From Klebsiella electrica (GTDB lineage Bacteria; Pseudomonadota; Gammaproteobacteria; Enterobacterales; Enterobacteriaceae), in contig NZ_CP041247.1 of NCBI RefSeq assembly GCF_006711645.1, positions 3,410,001 through 3,474,000 of the forward strand: 64,000 bases of DNA, given 5' to 3'. The position numbers were made by a program, and so were the translations under genes. The number at the start of each line of letters is the position of its first letter. The first letter of the stretch is position 1. Below are positions 45,617-56,764 of the stretch, piece after piece. The notes below the pieces were generated by a model. It ran no database searches. It saw nothing but the letters and a program-made list of their open reading frames with translations, and was not told the origin of the DNA.

Positions 45617-46408
45617 ATGGCTACGTCCGCGCAAAAACTGCTGCTGCGGGTCGCCCCCTGGCTTCTGCCGGTGGGAACCGTCATCATCTGGCAGCTCGCC
45701 TCTTCCGTCGGCTGGCTATCCACCCGCATCCTTCCCTCTCCGGAAGGGGTACTCAAGGCCTTCTGGACGCTTTCTGCCAGCGGCGAACTGTGGCAACACC
45801 TGGCCATCAGTTCATGGCGCGCTCTGCTGGGCTTCGCCATCGGCGGCTCCATCGGGCTGGTGCTGGGCCTGATAAGCGGCCTGTCGCGTTGGGGGGAGCG
45901 GCTGCTGGATACCTCGATTCAGATGCTGCGCAACGTCCCGCATCTGGCGTTGATTCCGCTGGTTATTTTATGGTTTGGCATTGATGAAAGCGCCAAAATC
46001 TTCCTCGTCGCGCTGGGGACCATGTTCCCTATCTACATCAATACCTGGCACGGCATCCGCAATATCGATCGCGGGCTGGTGGAAATGGCGCGTAGCTATG
46101 GTCTGTCCGGCTTCGCCCTGTTCCGCCATGTGATTCTGCCGGGGGCCCTGCCCTCGATAATGGTCGGCATCCGCTTCGCTCTCGGGCTGATGTGGTTAAC
46201 GCTGATTGTCGCCGAAACCATCTCCGCTAACGCCGGCATCGGCTATCTGGCGATGAATGCGCGGGAGTTTTTACAAACGGATGTGGTGGTTGTCGCCATT
46301 ATTCTTTACGCCATTCTTGGCAAACTGGCCGACGTCAGCGCGCAGCTGCTGGAACGCGCGTGGCTACGCTGGAACCCGGCTTATCATCTTCAGGAGGCCA
46401 ACGCATGA
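45617..46408 (+). CDS. ssuC: SsuC, sulfonate ABC transporter permease
   Basis: A 263-residue inner-membrane permease with about six transmembrane helices and the ATPase-contacting EAA loop ([20 protein letters not shown]). The ATG at 45617 has AAGGAG 7 bp upstream and gives the E. coli length; the frame is open a further 69 codons inside ssuD but that part is not coding in this frame. Its stop overlaps ssuB (ATGA). Confidence 0.96.
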   Translation: MATSAQKLLLRVAPWLLPVGTVIIWQLASSVGWLSTRILPSPEGVLKAFWTLSASGELWQHLAISSWRALLGFAIGGSIGLVLGLISGLSRWGERLLDTSIQMLRNVPHLALIPLVILWFGIDESAKIFLVALGTMFPIYINTWHGIRNIDRGLVEMARSYGLSGFALFRHVILPGALPSIMVGIRFALGLMWLTLIVAETISANAGIGYLAMNAREFLQTDVVVVAIILYAILGKLADVSAQLLERAWLRWNPAYHLQEANA

Positions 46409-47178
46409 CGACTGCCCGTCTGAACCCAGGGATCCCGCTGTTGCTTAACGGCGTGACCAAACGCTACGGCGAAAATACCATTCTTAACGCACTGGATTTA
46501 CATATTCCGACCGGGCAGTTTGTCGCGGTGGTCGGGCGCAGCGGCGGCGGCAAAAGTACCCTGCTGCGTCTGCTGGCGGGGCTCGAAAAACCTAACGGCG
46601 GCGAGCTGCTGGCCGGTTCAACGCCGCTGGCGCAGGTTCAGGATGACAGCCGCATGATGTTCCAGGACTCGCGGCTGCTGCCGTGGAAATCGGTGATCGA
46701 CAATGTCGGTCTTGGGCTGAAGGGCCAGTGGCGTGATGCCGCCCTGCAGGCGCTGGCCAGCGTTGGTCTGGAAAACCGCGCCGGTGACTGGCCGGCGGCG
46801 CTCTCCGGCGGACAAAAACAGCGCGTTGCGCTGGCCCGCGCGCTGATTCATCGCCCTCGCCTGCTGCTACTCGATGAACCGCTGGGCGCGCTCGATGCGT
46901 TAACCCGCCTGGAGATGCAGGATCTGATCGTCTCGCTGTGGGAAGAATACGGTTTTACCGTACTGCTGGTCACCCATGATGTCAGTGAGGCGGTGGCCAT
47001 GGCGGACCGGGTGCTGTTGATTGAAGAAGGGAAAATTGGCCTTGATGTCGCCGTCGATATTCCGCGGCCGCGGCGTACCGGTTCGGCCAGACTGGCTGAA
47101 CTGGAAGCCGAAGTACTGAACAGAGTGATGAAACGTGGTAAGAGCGAATCGGCGCCGCGCTTATTGAGCCACGGTTAA
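46405..47178 (+). CDS. ssuB: SsuB, sulfonate ABC transporter ATPase
   Basis: A 257-residue ABC ATPase: Walker [11 protein letters not shown]-loop [11 protein letters not shown], signature [15 protein letters not shown], Walker [13 protein letters not shown] and switch His in VTHDVSEA. It powers SsuAC sulfonate uptake and closes the ssuEADCB operon. The ATG at 46405 has CAGGAGG upstream, within the end of ssuC. Confidence 0.96.
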   Translation: MTTARLNPGIPLLLNGVTKRYGENTILNALDLHIPTGQFVAVVGRSGGGKSTLLRLLAGLEKPNGGELLAGSTPLAQVQDDSRMMFQDSRLLPWKSVIDNVGLGLKGQWRDAALQALASVGLENRAGDWPAALSGGQKQRVALARALIHRPRLLLLDEPLGALDALTRLEMQDLIVSLWEEYGFTVLLVTHDVSEAVAMADRVLLIEEGKIGLDVAVDIPRPRRTGSARLAELEAEVLNRVMKRGKSESAPRLLSHG

Positions 47179-47224
47179 TCCCGCTGCGCTTACCGGGGCG
47201 GCTACCATCTGAGGTTGTTGATAG

Positions 47225-47257
47225 CCCGGATAAGGCGCATCCTCGCCGTTATCCGGG
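47225..47257. repeat. REP-like palindrome between ssuB and pepN
   Basis: CCCGGATAAGGCG and CGCCGTTATCCGGG pair as an imperfect stem around CATCCT. The sequence is typical of enterobacterial REP elements. It lies between two convergent genes and may act as an mRNA end stabiliser or terminator. Confidence 0.75.
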
Positions 47258-47269
47258 AATGGTATCGCC

Positions 47270-49885
47270 TTATGCCAAAGCCTTACTGATTTTCTCAAAC
47301 AGATCTCCGGAGAGATTCTCCAGACCTTTCAGCTGCTCCAGCGCCGCGCGCATCAGCGCCTGGCGTTTAGCATCGTAGCGTTTCAGGCGAATCAACGGCT
47401 CAATCAAGCGGGAGGCCACCTGCGGGTTGCGGCTGTTGAGCTCGGTCAGCATCTCCACCATGAACTGATATCCGCTGCCATCTTCGGCGTGGAATGCCGC
47501 CGGGTTACTGCCGGCAAACGCGCCAATCAGCGAACGTACACGGTTCGGGTTGCTGATACTAAACGAGCGGTGATTCAGCAGGCCGCGTACCGTCTCCAGA
47601 ACATTGTCCGCCGGGCTGGTGGACTGCAGGATAAACCATTTATCCATCACCAGACCGTCCTGATGCCATTTGTCGTCATACTCCTGCATCAGGGCATCGC
47701 GGCAAGGCAGCTGCGCGGCGACCGCGGCCGACAGAGCGGCCAGCGCATCGGTCATATTGTCAGCCTGATGATACTGGGCGACGACCAGCTTATTCGCCAG
47801 CGCAACGTCGCCGAACGCCAGATAGCGCAGACAGGTATTGCGCAGTGAACGCTTGCCGATATCGGCGTGTTCCACGCGATAGCTCGCCAGCTTGTTGGCG
47901 TTGTAAACCGCGAGGAACTCGTCCGCCAGCTCTTTCGCCAGCGTGCGGGTCAGCGCTTCACGGACCGCGGCAATGGCGATCGGGTCGATGATGGCAAACA
48001 GCTCAGCGATTTCATTGGCGGAAGGCAATGTCAGAATTTCAGCCGCCAGCGCCGGGTCAATCTTCTCATCCAGCAGGATCGCGCGGAATGCGTCGGCCAC
48101 ATGAATCGGCAGCGACAGCGGCTGACCCTGCTGATGGCGGTTGACGTTCAGCCTGATGTAGGTTGCCAGCAGGCTCTGCGCGGCATCCCAGCGGGAGAAG
48201 TCGTTGCGCGCGTGGCGCATCAGGAAGGTGAGCTGCTGGTCGCTCCATTTATACTCCAGCTTCACCGGAGCGGAAAATTCGCATAGCAGCGCCGGTACCG
48301 GCTGGAAGTAGACGTTGTCGAAGACAAAGGTCTGCTCGGCCTGGGTCACATTCAGCACGTGATGCACCGGATGCCCCCCCTTCTGCAGCGGGATCACCTT
48401 ACCTTCGTTATCATACAGTTCTATCTCGAACGGAATGTGCAGCGGCTGTTTCTCCGGCTGTTCCGCGGTCGGCGGCGTGCGCTGGCTGATGGTCAACGTG
48501 TACTGTTCGGTTTCCGGGTTGTAGTCATCATGGACGCTCACCACCGGCGTGCCGGACTGGCTGTACCAGCGGCGGAAATGCGACAGGTCGACGTTAGAGG
48601 CATCTTCCATCGCCTGAACAAAATCGTCGCAGGTGGCGGCGCTGCCGTCGTGGCGTTCGAAGTACAGCTGCATCCCTTTCTGGAAATTGGCTTCGCCCAG
48701 CAGCGTATGGAGCATGCGGATCACTTCGGCGCCCTTCTCATACACCGTCAGGGTATAGAAGTTATTCATCTCGATGACGCTATCCGGGCGAATCGGATGG
48801 GCCATCGGGCTGGCGTCCTCGGCGAACTGCAGACCGCGCATGGTGCGCACGTTGTTAATCCGGTTCACGGCGCGCGAACCGAGATCGGAGCTGAACTCCT
48901 GATCGCGGAACACGGTCAGCCCTTCTTTCAGGCTCAGCTGGAACCAGTCGCGGCAGGTCACGCGGTTGCCGGTCCAGTTATGGAAGTATTCGTGGCCGAT
49001 GACGCGTTCAATATCGAGATAATCTTTATCGGTGGCGGTATCGGTGCGGGCCAGTACATATTTGGAGTTAAAGACGTTCAGCCCTTTGTTTTCCATCGCC
49101 CCCATATTAAAGAAGTCGACGGCGACAATCATATAGATGTCGAGATCGTACTCGAGGCCAAAACGGGTTTCGTCCCATTTCATCGAGTTTTTCAGCGAGG
49201 TCATCGCCCACGGCGCGCGGTCGAGATTGCCGCGGTCAACGAACAGCTCCAGCGCCACTTCACGCCCGGAACGGGTTTTGAAGGTATCGCGCAATACGTC
49301 GAAGTCACCGGCGACCAGCGCAAACAGATAGCACGGTTTCGGGAACGGGTCCTGCCACTGGATCCAGTGACGACCATTTTCCAGCTCGCCCTGCGCCACG
49401 CGGTTGCCGTTGGAGAGCAGGAACGGATATTTCGCTTTGTCGGCGATAATTTTAGTGGTGAAGCGGGCCAGCACATCCGGACGATCCAGATACCAGGTAA
49501 TATGACGGAAGCCTTCCGCCTCGCACTGGGTGCACAGGGCTTCGCCAGACTGATAGAGGCCTTCCAGGGCGGTATTCGCCGCCGGGCTGATTTCATTGAC
49601 GATGGTCAGGGTGAAATGTTCCGGCAATCCGCCGATCGCCAGCTGGTTATTTTCTTCTTTATAGTTGTTCCACGGCTGGCCATCCACCAGCAGGGAGACC
49701 AACGTCAGGTCTTCGCCATCCAGACGCAACGGCACATCGGACGCCGCCGCGTGACGGGAGACTTTGCTCTCAGCCGTAACCACGGTTTTCCCGGCATCCA
49801 GGTCAAAGGTCAAATCGATATCGCTAATGAGATAATCCGGCGCACGGTAGTCGTGGCGGTATTTGGCTTGGGGCTGTTGTGTCAT
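47270..49885 (-). CDS. pepN: Aminopeptidase N
   Basis: An 871-residue M1-family zinc metallopeptidase, the main broad-specificity aminopeptidase of enterics. The exopeptidase motif GAMENKGLN and the zinc motif HEYFHNWTGNR (HEXXH, with a further Glu about 18 residues on) are intact. The N-terminal beta domain, catalytic thermolysin-like domain, beta-sandwich and C-terminal helical superhelix together give the normal length. The gap 49886-50215 to the divergent pncB holds no gene; TATACT at about 50144 is a possible pncB -10. Confidence 0.97.
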   Translation of the reverse strand: MTQQPQAKYRHDYRAPDYLISDIDLTFDLDAGKTVVTAESKVSRHAAASDVPLRLDGEDLTLVSLLVDGQPWNNYKEENNQLAIGGLPEHFTLTIVNEISPAANTALEGLYQSGEALCTQCEAEGFRHITWYLDRPDVLARFTTKIIADKAKYPFLLSNGNRVAQGELENGRHWIQWQDPFPKPCYLFALVAGDFDVLRDTFKTRSGREVALELFVDRGNLDRAPWAMTSLKNSMKWDETRFGLEYDLDIYMIVAVDFFNMGAMENKGLNVFNSKYVLARTDTATDKDYLDIERVIGHEYFHNWTGNRVTCRDWFQLSLKEGLTVFRDQEFSSDLGSRAVNRINNVRTMRGLQFAEDASPMAHPIRPDSVIEMNNFYTLTVYEKGAEVIRMLHTLLGEANFQKGMQLYFERHDGSAATCDDFVQAMEDASNVDLSHFRRWYSQSGTPVVSVHDDYNPETEQYTLTISQRTPPTAEQPEKQPLHIPFEIELYDNEGKVIPLQKGGHPVHHVLNVTQAEQTFVFDNVYFQPVPALLCEFSAPVKLEYKWSDQQLTFLMRHARNDFSRWDAAQSLLATYIRLNVNRHQQGQPLSLPIHVADAFRAILLDEKIDPALAAEILTLPSANEIAELFAIIDPIAIAAVREALTRTLAKELADEFLAVYNANKLASYRVEHADIGKRSLRNTCLRYLAFGDVALANKLVVAQYHQADNMTDALAALSAAVAAQLPCRDALMQEYDDKWHQDGLVMDKWFILQSTSPADNVLETVRGLLNHRSFSISNPNRVRSLIGAFAGSNPAAFHAEDGSGYQFMVEMLTELNSRNPQVASRLIEPLIRLKRYDAKRQALMRAALEQLKGLENLSGDLFEKISKALA

Positions 49886-50215
49886 AAAAAACCTTTAGCA
49901 TGTTCCGTAAAGTGTCAAACCCAGTCTATTCCTGTTGCGTAGATCGCGCTATGCAGAATCTTCATCTTTTCAACGCTAAACACGAAAATTGCTACATATT
50001 GATAACACAAGAGGCACGAAATGCGCTCGACCCGGTGCAAAGCTTGTGGTGTGATCCCTGTTCAATATATTAAACTAGGCCTCGCAAATGACCGTCAGCG
50101 TCGCCATCGGCCGTCACTGCGGGACAGAGTCGGGTAATAAGGGTATACTCCGCCTCCTTTTTTCTGCTTCGGTTTTTGATGGAAACGCTCCAGTGAGAGG
50201 ACGCTACTGCGCACC

Positions 50216-51418
50216 ATGACACAATTCACTTCTCCTGTACTGCACTCGCTGCTCGATACGGACGCCTACAAGCTGCATATGCAACAGGCTGTCTTCCACC
50301 GCTACGGCGATGTACACGTTGCGGCGGAGTTCCGCTGCCGCGGGGACGATCTGCTCGGTATCTATGCCGACGCAATTCGCGAGCAGGTTGAAACCATGCG
50401 CGACCTGAAGCTGCAGGACGATGAATATCACTGGTTGTCTACCCTGCCGTTCTTTTCCCATGACTATCTCGACTGGCTGCGCGACTTCCGCTACGACCCG
50501 GGCCAGGTCACCGTCACCAACGACAATGGCAAGTTGAATATTCGCCTGTCCGGCCCGTGGCGTGAAGTCATCATGTGGGAAGTTCCGCTGCTGGCGGTGA
50601 TTAGTGAGCTGGTCCATCATTACCGCTCGCCGGAAATCGGCGTCGATTTAGCGCTGGAAACCCTCGAACACAAGCTGGCCGGTTTTGCGCAAATCACCGC
50701 CGATCTCGATCTCAGCCGCTTCCGCCTGATGGACTTCGGCACCCGCCGCCGCTTCTCGCGCGAAGTACAGCAGGCCATCGTCAAACGTCTGCAGCAGGAA
50801 CCGTGGTTTATCGGTACCAGCAACTACGATCTGGCTCGTCGGCTTCATCTGACGCCAATGGGCACCCAGGCGCATGAATGGTTCCAGGCGCATCAGCAAA
50901 TCAGCCCCAGTTTAGCCAACAGCCAGCGCGCAGCGCTGGCAGCCTGGCTGGAAGAGTATCCTGACCGGCTCGGCATCGCCCTCACCGACTGCATTACTAT
51001 GGACGCCTTCCTGCGGGATTTCGGCCCGGAATTTGCCAGCCGCTACCAGGGGCTGCGCCACGATTCCGGCGACCCGGTAGAATGGGGCGAAAAAGCCATC
51101 GCCCATTACCAGAAGCTGGGAATCGATCCCATGAGTAAAGTGCTGGTCTTTTCCGATAACCTCGATCTGGCGAAAGCCGTCGATCTCTATCGCCACTTCT
51201 CTTCGCGGGTCAATCTGAGCTTCGGTATTGGCACCCGTTTAACCTGCGATATCCCGCAGGTTAAACCGCTAAACATCGTGATAAAGCTGGTGGAATGTAA
51301 CGGTAAGCCGGTCGCGAAACTCTCCGACAGTCCGGGGAAAACCATCTGCCACGACAAGGCCTTTGTCCGGGCCTTGCGTAAAGCCTTTGACCTTCCGCCG
51401 GTGAAAAAGGCCAGTTAA
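50216..51418 (+). CDS. pncB: Nicotinate phosphoribosyltransferase
   Basis: A 400-residue enzyme that makes nicotinate mononucleotide from nicotinate and PRPP with ATP hydrolysis, the salvage route to NAD. The phosphorylated active-site His is in [16 protein letters not shown], and phosphate-binding segments [11 protein letters not shown] and [10 protein letters not shown] are present. The length is the same as in E. coli. NadR is the known repressor in enterics; I could not pick out its site. Confidence 0.97.
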   Translation: MTQFTSPVLHSLLDTDAYKLHMQQAVFHRYGDVHVAAEFRCRGDDLLGIYADAIREQVETMRDLKLQDDEYHWLSTLPFFSHDYLDWLRDFRYDPGQVTVTNDNGKLNIRLSGPWREVIMWEVPLLAVISELVHHYRSPEIGVDLALETLEHKLAGFAQITADLDLSRFRLMDFGTRRRFSREVQQAIVKRLQQEPWFIGTSNYDLARRLHLTPMGTQAHEWFQAHQQISPSLANSQRAALAAWLEEYPDRLGIALTDCITMDAFLRDFGPEFASRYQGLRHDSGDPVEWGEKAIAHYQKLGIDPMSKVLVFSDNLDLAKAVDLYRHFSSRVNLSFGIGTRLTCDIPQVKPLNIVIKLVECNGKPVAKLSDSPGKTICHDKAFVRALRKAFDLPPVKKAS

Positions 51419-51435
51419 TCACCACATTTATCGCT

Positions 51436-51466
51436 ACAAGGAGCCGTTCTGGCTCCTTGTTGTTTA
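51436..51466 (+). terminator. Terminator of pncB
   Basis: ACAAGGAGCC and GGCTCCTTGT form a perfect 10-bp stem around a 5-nt loop, followed by TGTTTATTT. Confidence 0.9.
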
Positions 51467-51595
51467 TTTATTTCCGAAAACTCCCCTTGATGGTGCGAAA
51501 TCTGCTTGTCTGATGGAAGATGACAGGTAACATAGATATCCCCCATTATCGGGGGAAACAGATTTTTTTATTGGACTACGAATAGAGAGACTATT

Positions 51596-52996
51596 ATGAG
51601 CGTTGTGCCTGTAGCCGACGTACTCCAGGGCCGTGTTGCCGTTGACAGCGAAGTCACCGTGCGCGGATGGGTACGTACCCGCCGAGATTCAAAAGCTGGC
51701 TTTTCCTTCCTGGCCGTCTATGACGGTTCCTGCTTTGATCCTGTACAGGCCGTTATTAATAATTCTCTGCCCAATTACAATCAGGAAGTGCTGCGCCTGA
51801 CCACCGGCTGCTCGGTCGTCATTACGGGTAAAATCGTGGCATCTCAAGGTCAGGGCCAAAGTTTTGAAATCCAGGCCAGTCACGTTGAAGTGACCGGCTG
51901 GGTAGAAGATCCGGATACCTATCCGATGGCCGCTAAGCGTCACAGCATCGAGTATCTGCGTGAAGTGGCGCACCTGCGCCCGCGCACTAACCTGATTGGC
52001 GCGGTCGCTCGCGTGCGTCATACCCTGGCGCAAGCGCTGCATCGCTTCTTTGACGAGCAGGGCTTCTTCTGGGTTTCCACGCCGCTTATCACCGCTTCTG
52101 ATACCGAAGGCGCGGGTGAAATGTTCCGCGTCTCCACGCTGGATCTGGAAAACCTGCCGCGTAACGATCAGGGCAAAGTGGATTTCGATAAAGACTTCTT
52201 CGGTAAAGAGTCGTTCCTGACCGTATCCGGCCAGCTGAACGGCGAAACCTATGCCTGTGCGCTGTCTAAAATCTACACCTTTGGCCCAACCTTCCGTGCC
52301 GAAAACTCCAATACCAGCCGCCACCTTGCGGAGTTCTGGATGCTGGAACCGGAAGTCGCGTTTGCCAACCTGAACGATGTCGCCGGCCTCGCGGAAGCCA
52401 TGCTGAAATACGTCTTCAAGGCGGTACTGGTAGAACGTGCGGACGATATGAAATTCTTCGCCGAGCGCGTGGATAAAGATGCGATCGATCGCCTTGAGCG
52501 TTTCGTGTCTGCCGATTTTGCCCAGGTTGATTATACCGACGCGGTAACCATCCTCGAAAACTGCGGTAAGCAGTTTGAAAACCCGGTTTACTGGGGCGTA
52601 GATCTCTCCTCCGAGCACGAACGCTACCTGGCGGAAGAGCACTTCAAAGCGCCGGTGGTGGTGAAAAACTATCCGAAAGATATTAAGGCGTTCTATATGC
52701 GCCTTAACGAAGACGGTAAAACCGTCGCCGCAATGGACGTTCTGGCGCCGGGTATCGGTGAAATCATCGGCGGCTCTCAGCGTGAAGAACGCCTGGATGT
52801 GCTTGACGCGCGTATGGCGGAAATGGGGCTGAATAAAGAAGACTACTGGTGGTACCGCGACCTGCGTCGTTACGGCACCGTACCGCACTCCGGCTTCGGT
52901 CTGGGCTTCGAACGTCTGATCGCCTATGTCACCGGCGTACAAAACGTGCGTGATGTGATCCCGTTCCCGCGTACTCCGCGCAGCGCCACATTCTGA
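51596..52996 (+). CDS. asnS: Asparaginyl-tRNA synthetase
   Basis: A 466-residue class IIb synthetase. An N-terminal OB-fold anticodon-binding domain (about 15-105, [19 protein letters not shown]) precedes the catalytic core with motif 2 ([21 protein letters not shown]) and motif 3 (GFGLGFERL). The C-terminal segment [16 protein letters not shown] is a strong Asn-type signature that separates it from aspartyl enzymes. Confidence 0.97.
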   Translation: MSVVPVADVLQGRVAVDSEVTVRGWVRTRRDSKAGFSFLAVYDGSCFDPVQAVINNSLPNYNQEVLRLTTGCSVVITGKIVASQGQGQSFEIQASHVEVTGWVEDPDTYPMAAKRHSIEYLREVAHLRPRTNLIGAVARVRHTLAQALHRFFDEQGFFWVSTPLITASDTEGAGEMFRVSTLDLENLPRNDQGKVDFDKDFFGKESFLTVSGQLNGETYACALSKIYTFGPTFRAENSNTSRHLAEFWMLEPEVAFANLNDVAGLAEAMLKYVFKAVLVERADDMKFFAERVDKDAIDRLERFVSADFAQVDYTDAVTILENCGKQFENPVYWGVDLSSEHERYLAEEHFKAPVVVKNYPKDIKAFYMRLNEDGKTVAAMDVLAPGIGEIIGGSQREERLDVLDARMAEMGLNKEDYWWYRDLRRYGTVPHSGFGLGFERLIAYVTGVQNVRDVIPFPRTPRSATF

Positions 52997-53018
52997 TTAA
53001 TTTTTCTTATCATTGCCG

Positions 53019-53045
53019 AAGGCCAGCGTAAGCTGGCCTTTTTTT
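53019..53045 (+). terminator. Terminator of asnS
   Basis: AAGGCCAGC and GCTGGCCTT pair around GTAA, followed by TTTTTTT. Confidence 0.94.
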
Positions 53046-53389
53046 ATGTCAGATTTTGTTAACGAACATCAATAAATTTAAACATCAACCCTTCCGGTTC
53101 ACATTTATGTTACTCACTATTACGACCTCTTCCCGCACGATAAACCGCACCTTATGTTCATTCACCGACGAAGCGCCTGATAATTTTGTTCATTTTTTAA
53201 CCTGTCGCAGCACAAGATGCAAAGACAAATGCTGAGCGAAAAAAAAGCGAAATGCAGACATAAAATGTACAAATGCGTCTTTATCTAAATTAATCATAAT
53301 TAATTCATATAGATATATATGGTCTGTTTGTTTTACGAGCAAAGTGGAACGGAATTTTGACTGAGTTCACAAAGTTCCCAAAAATACAT
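53046..53389. other. AT-rich intergenic DNA upstream of ompF
   Basis: No gene is supported in this stretch between asnS and ompF. It is markedly more AT-rich than its neighbours, with runs such as TAATCATAATTAATTCATATAG near 53290, and likely forms the upstream part of the ompF control region where IHF and H-NS bind in E. coli. No individual site was assigned. Confidence 0.5.
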
Positions 53390-53485
53390 ATTTAGTTACA
53401 TACTATTTCTTTTTGTTACTCATATGCGACATTGGTAGCATTTTCCGGCTAGCGAAACGCTGGCGCGGATGGAAAGATGCCTTCA
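53390..53485 (+). promoter_or_regulatory. ompF promoter with OmpR-type sites
   Basis: TTTAGTTACATACT at 53390-53403 and TTTTTGTTACTCATATG just after resemble the F1/F2 OmpR boxes of E. coli ompF (core TTACA/TTAC). The segment AGCGAAACGC and the -10-like AAAGAT at 53473-53478 are conserved with E. coli. A start near 53485 gives a ~103-nt leader; the leader end (GAGGGTAATAAATAATG) is the region that MicF small RNA pairs with in E. coli. Site limits are inferred by resemblance. Confidence 0.72.
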
Positions 53486-53587
53486 GGCACCAAACTATCA
53501 TCAATAGTTCTGTAAATTTTTATTGACGGAAATTATTGACGGCAGTGGCGAGTGTTCATATAAAAATATTAATGAGGGTAATAAATA

Positions 53588-54670
53588 ATGATGAAGCGCA
53601 ATATTCTGGCAGTGGTAATCCCTGCCCTGCTGGTAGCCGGCGCAGCTAACGCTGCAGAAATTTATAACAAAAACGGCAACAAACTGGACTTCTACGGGAA
53701 AATGGTTGGTGAGCACGTCTGGACCACCAATGGTAACACCAACAACAGCGACACCACCTATGCACGTATCGGTCTGAAAGGCGAAACCCAGATCAACGAT
53801 CAGCTGACCGGTTACGGCCAGTGGGAATACAACATGGATGCGTCCAACGTTGAAGGTTCCCAGCCGACCAAAACTCGTCTGGCCTTCGCGGGTCTGAAAG
53901 CGGGCGATTACGGTTCATTCGACTACGGCCGTAACTATGGCGCTATCTACGACGTTGAATCCGCAACCGATATGCTGGTTGAGTGGGGCGGCGACGGCTG
54001 GAACTACACCGACAACTACATGACCGGCCGTACCAACGGCGTGGCAACCTACCGTAACTCTGATTTCTTCGGTCTGGTTGACGGTCTGAGCTTCGCACTG
54101 CAGTACCAGGGTAAAAACGACAGCAGCCGTGCAATCCAGAAACAGAACGGCGACGGCGTCAGCACCTCTGCGACCTATGCATTTGGCAACGGTATCGCGC
54201 TGTCCGCAGGTTACTCTGGCTCCAACCGTAGCGTCGCGCAGAAAGCTGACGGCAACGGCAACAAAGCTGAAGCATGGGCAACCTCCGCTAAGTACGATGC
54301 GAACAACGTCTACGCAGCAGTCATGTACTCTCAGACCTACAACATGACCCCGGAAAACCAGGCGAACTTCTTCGCTGGTAAAACTCAGAACATCGAAGCC
54401 GTGGCTCAGTATCAGTTCGACTTCGGTCTGCGTCCGTCCATCGGCTACGTTCAGACTAAAGGTAAAAACCTGCAGGGTCGTACCGGCTTCGGCGGCGGCG
54501 ATGCTGACCTGGTTAAATACATCGAAGTGGGTAGCTGGTACTACTTCAACAAGAACATGAACGTCTACGCAGCATACAAATTCAACCTGCTGGACGACAA
54601 CAGCTATACCAAAGCAGCTAAAGTGGCCACCGATGACCAGGCTGCAGTTGGTATCGTTTACCAGTTCTAA
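53588..54670 (+). CDS. ompF: OmpF-type porin (OmpK35 orthologue)
   Basis: A 360-residue general diffusion porin. A Sec signal peptide (1-22, ending ANA) precedes a 16-stranded barrel beginning [16 protein letters not shown] and ending with the Phe required for outer-membrane insertion (GIVYQF). The constriction-loop sequence around [17 protein letters not shown] fits the OmpF/OmpK35 branch. As I recall K. pneumoniae OmpK35, this protein differs at several surface loops (for example NTNNSDTTY), suggesting a related but different species. The ATG at 53588 follows GAGGG. Confidence 0.95.
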   Translation: MMKRNILAVVIPALLVAGAANAAEIYNKNGNKLDFYGKMVGEHVWTTNGNTNNSDTTYARIGLKGETQINDQLTGYGQWEYNMDASNVEGSQPTKTRLAFAGLKAGDYGSFDYGRNYGAIYDVESATDMLVEWGGDGWNYTDNYMTGRTNGVATYRNSDFFGLVDGLSFALQYQGKNDSSRAIQKQNGDGVSTSATYAFGNGIALSAGYSGSNRSVAQKADGNGNKAEAWATSAKYDANNVYAAVMYSQTYNMTPENQANFFAGKTQNIEAVAQYQFDFGLRPSIGYVQTKGKNLQGRTGFGGGDADLVKYIEVGSWYYFNKNMNVYAAYKFNLLDDNSYTKAAKVATDDQAAVGIVYQF

Positions 54671-54698
54671 TCACTACACCCCTTCGTGATATGCCTAA

Positions 54699-54724
54699 AA
54701 AGCAGGACTTCGGTCCTGCTTTTC
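54699..54724 (+). terminator. Terminator of ompF
   Basis: AAGCAGGAC and GTCCTGCTT pair around a TTCG tetraloop, followed by TTT. Confidence 0.93.
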
Positions 54725-54854
54725 TACATTACTAAGATAAAGATCGTAACTTTCGAAAACCTTCTCGCTTTTTGTCGCAAACGGTTGGCAATTTGCAGAT
54801 CTCCCGTTACCCTGATAGCGAAATTCCCTTCAGTAATCACAATGGAACCTCGTC

Positions 54855-56045
54855 ATGTTTGAGAACATTACTGCCGCCCCTGCCGACCCCATTTTAGGCC
54901 TGGCCGATCTGTTTCGTGCCGATGACCGCCCGACTAAAATTAACCTCGGGATTGGTGTTTACAAAGATGAAACGGGTAAAACCCCGGTCCTGACCAGCGT
55001 TAAAAAAGCAGAACAGTATCTGCTGGAAAATGAAACCACCAAAAACTATCTGGGTATCGACGGTATTGCGGAATTTGGCCGCTGCACCCAGGAACTGCTG
55101 TTCGGTAAAGGAAGCGCAATCGTCAGCGATAAGCGCGCGCGCACTGCCCAGACCCCTGGCGGTACCGGCGCCCTGCGCGTTGCCGCTGACTTCCTGGCGA
55201 AGAACACCGCCGTTAAGCGCGTCTGGGTAAGCAACCCGAGCTGGCCGAACCACAAAAGCGTCTTTAATTCCGCAGGCCTCGATGTTCGCGAATATGCCTA
55301 TTACGATGCGGCCAACCACGCCCTCGACTTCGACGGTATGCTGGCAAGCCTCAATGAAGCGCAGGCGGGCGACGTGGTGCTGTTCCACGGCTGCTGCCAT
55401 AACCCAACCGGTATCGATCCGACGCTGGAGCAGTGGCAACAGCTGGCGCAACTGTCCGTTGAAAAAGGCTGGCTGCCGCTGTTCGACTTCGCCTACCAGG
55501 GCTTTGCCCGCGGTCTGGAAGAAGATGCCGAAGGTCTGCGCGCGTTCGTTGCGCTGCATAAAGAGCTGCTGGTCGCGAGCTCCTACTCGAAGAACTTCGG
55601 CCTGTACAACGAGCGCGTGGGTGCCTGCACGCTGGTTGCTGCGGATGCCGAGACCGTTGACCGCGCCTTTACTCAGATGAAGTCGACGATTCGTGCGAAC
55701 TACTCCAACCCGCCGGCACACGGTGCGTCGGTGGTGGCGACAATTCTCAGCAACGACGCGCTGCGCGCTATCTGGGAACAAGAGCTGACCGATATGCGCC
55801 AGCGTATTCAGCGCATGCGTCTGCTGTTCGTCAATACCCTGCAGGAAAAAGGGGCCAGCCGCGACTTCTCTTTCATCATTAAGCAAAACGGGATGTTCTC
55901 GTTTAGCGGCCTGACCAAAGAGCAGGTGATGCGTCTGCGTGAAGAGTTCGGGGTCTACGCCGTGGCCTCCGGGCGTATTAACGTTGCGGGCATGACGCCA
56001 GATAACATGGCGCCGCTGTGTGAAGCAATCGTCGCCGTGCTGTAA
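54855..56045 (+). CDS. aspC: Aspartate aminotransferase
   Basis: A 396-residue PLP enzyme that interconverts aspartate/2-oxoglutarate and oxaloacetate/glutamate. The PLP lysine is in [15 protein letters not shown]; the substrate-binding Arg lies in [11 protein letters not shown] near the C-terminus, and the cofactor Asp in [13 protein letters not shown]. Length and start are as in E. coli. Confidence 0.97.
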   Translation: MFENITAAPADPILGLADLFRADDRPTKINLGIGVYKDETGKTPVLTSVKKAEQYLLENETTKNYLGIDGIAEFGRCTQELLFGKGSAIVSDKRARTAQTPGGTGALRVAADFLAKNTAVKRVWVSNPSWPNHKSVFNSAGLDVREYAYYDAANHALDFDGMLASLNEAQAGDVVLFHGCCHNPTGIDPTLEQWQQLAQLSVEKGWLPLFDFAYQGFARGLEEDAEGLRAFVALHKELLVASSYSKNFGLYNERVGACTLVAADAETVDRAFTQMKSTIRANYSNPPAHGASVVATILSNDALRAIWEQELTDMRQRIQRMRLLFVNTLQEKGASRDFSFIIKQNGMFSFSGLTKEQVMRLREEFGVYAVASGRINVAGMTPDNMAPLCEAIVAVL

Positions 56046-56061
56046 TCTCGCCAGCCGACAA

Positions 56062-56087
56062 AAAAGGCCGCTTGCGCGGCCTTTTTA
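56062..56087 (+). terminator. Terminator of aspC
   Basis: AAAAGGCCGC and GCGGCCTTTTT pair around TTGC (56062-56087), ending in a T-run. It lies 17 bp before the convergent gloC stop and may act on both strands. Confidence 0.93.
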
Positions 56088-56103
56088 TCTCCCGTGAAGG
56101 TTA

Positions 56104-56751
56104 TTACCAGACGGGCATTTCATCCTGCAGGAAAGGGTTGTGCAGCCGCTCATAGCCCAGCGTCGACATCGGCCCGTGACCGGGAATAAACGTCACATCA
56201 TCACCCAAAGGCAATAATTTACGTTTAATCGCCTCAATCAGCTGACCGTGATCGCCGCGCGGGAAATCGCTGCGCCCAACGCCACCTTTGAAAATCACAT
56301 CGCCGGAAATCAGCAGCCGGGAAGCCTCGTCAAAAAAGACCACGTGCCCTGGCGTATGCCCAGGACAGTGCAGCACCTGCAGCGCAATATTCCCCACGCT
56401 GACGACGTCGCCTTCATTGAGCCAGCGGTCCGGTTGTAAGGGCTGGCAATCCTCCAGCCCAAACATCCGGCTTTGCGCCGGCAGACCTTCCAGCCAGAAC
56501 TCATCTTCTTTTTCCGGTCCGATAATCGGCACGCCATAGTGTTGCGCCAGTTCCGCCGCCGCACCGACGTGATCGAGATGACCGTGTGTGAGCAAAATCT
56601 GCATCAGGCTGACGCCTGCTGCCGTGACTTCCTGTTTGATTCGCTCAGCGTCACCGCCGGGATCGACCAGCGCGGCAAGCCGGGTTTGTTCGCACCAGAT
56701 TAAAGAACAGTTCTGAGCGAACGCGGTAACCGGAATAATACGATAGTTCAT
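56104..56751 (-). CDS. gloC: GloC/YcbL, type II glyoxalase
   Basis: A 215-residue metallo-beta-lactamase-fold hydrolase that cleaves S-D-lactoylglutathione, the second step of methylglyoxal detoxification. The metal motif THGHLDHVG, then [16 protein letters not shown] and the last His in PGHGPMST are intact. mgsA, the source of methylglyoxal, is also in this window. It forms a probable unit with mepK and ldtD. Confidence 0.95.
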   Translation of the reverse strand: MNYRIIPVTAFAQNCSLIWCEQTRLAALVDPGGDAERIKQEVTAAGVSLMQILLTHGHLDHVGAAAELAQHYGVPIIGPEKEDEFWLEGLPAQSRMFGLEDCQPLQPDRWLNEGDVVSVGNIALQVLHCPGHTPGHVVFFDEASRLLISGDVIFKGGVGRSDFPRGDHGQLIEAIKRKLLPLGDDVTFIPGHGPMSTLGYERLHNPFLQDEMPVW

Positions 56752-56764
56752 GATGCTCCTTTCG

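Noticed and set aside
44485..45852. 455-codon minus-strand open frame
   Set aside because: It runs antisense through ssuD and into ssuC, both clearly genuine.
48359..49942. 527-codon plus-strand open frame
   Set aside because: It is antisense to pepN, whose zinc-protease motifs are intact; no domain or start signal supports it.
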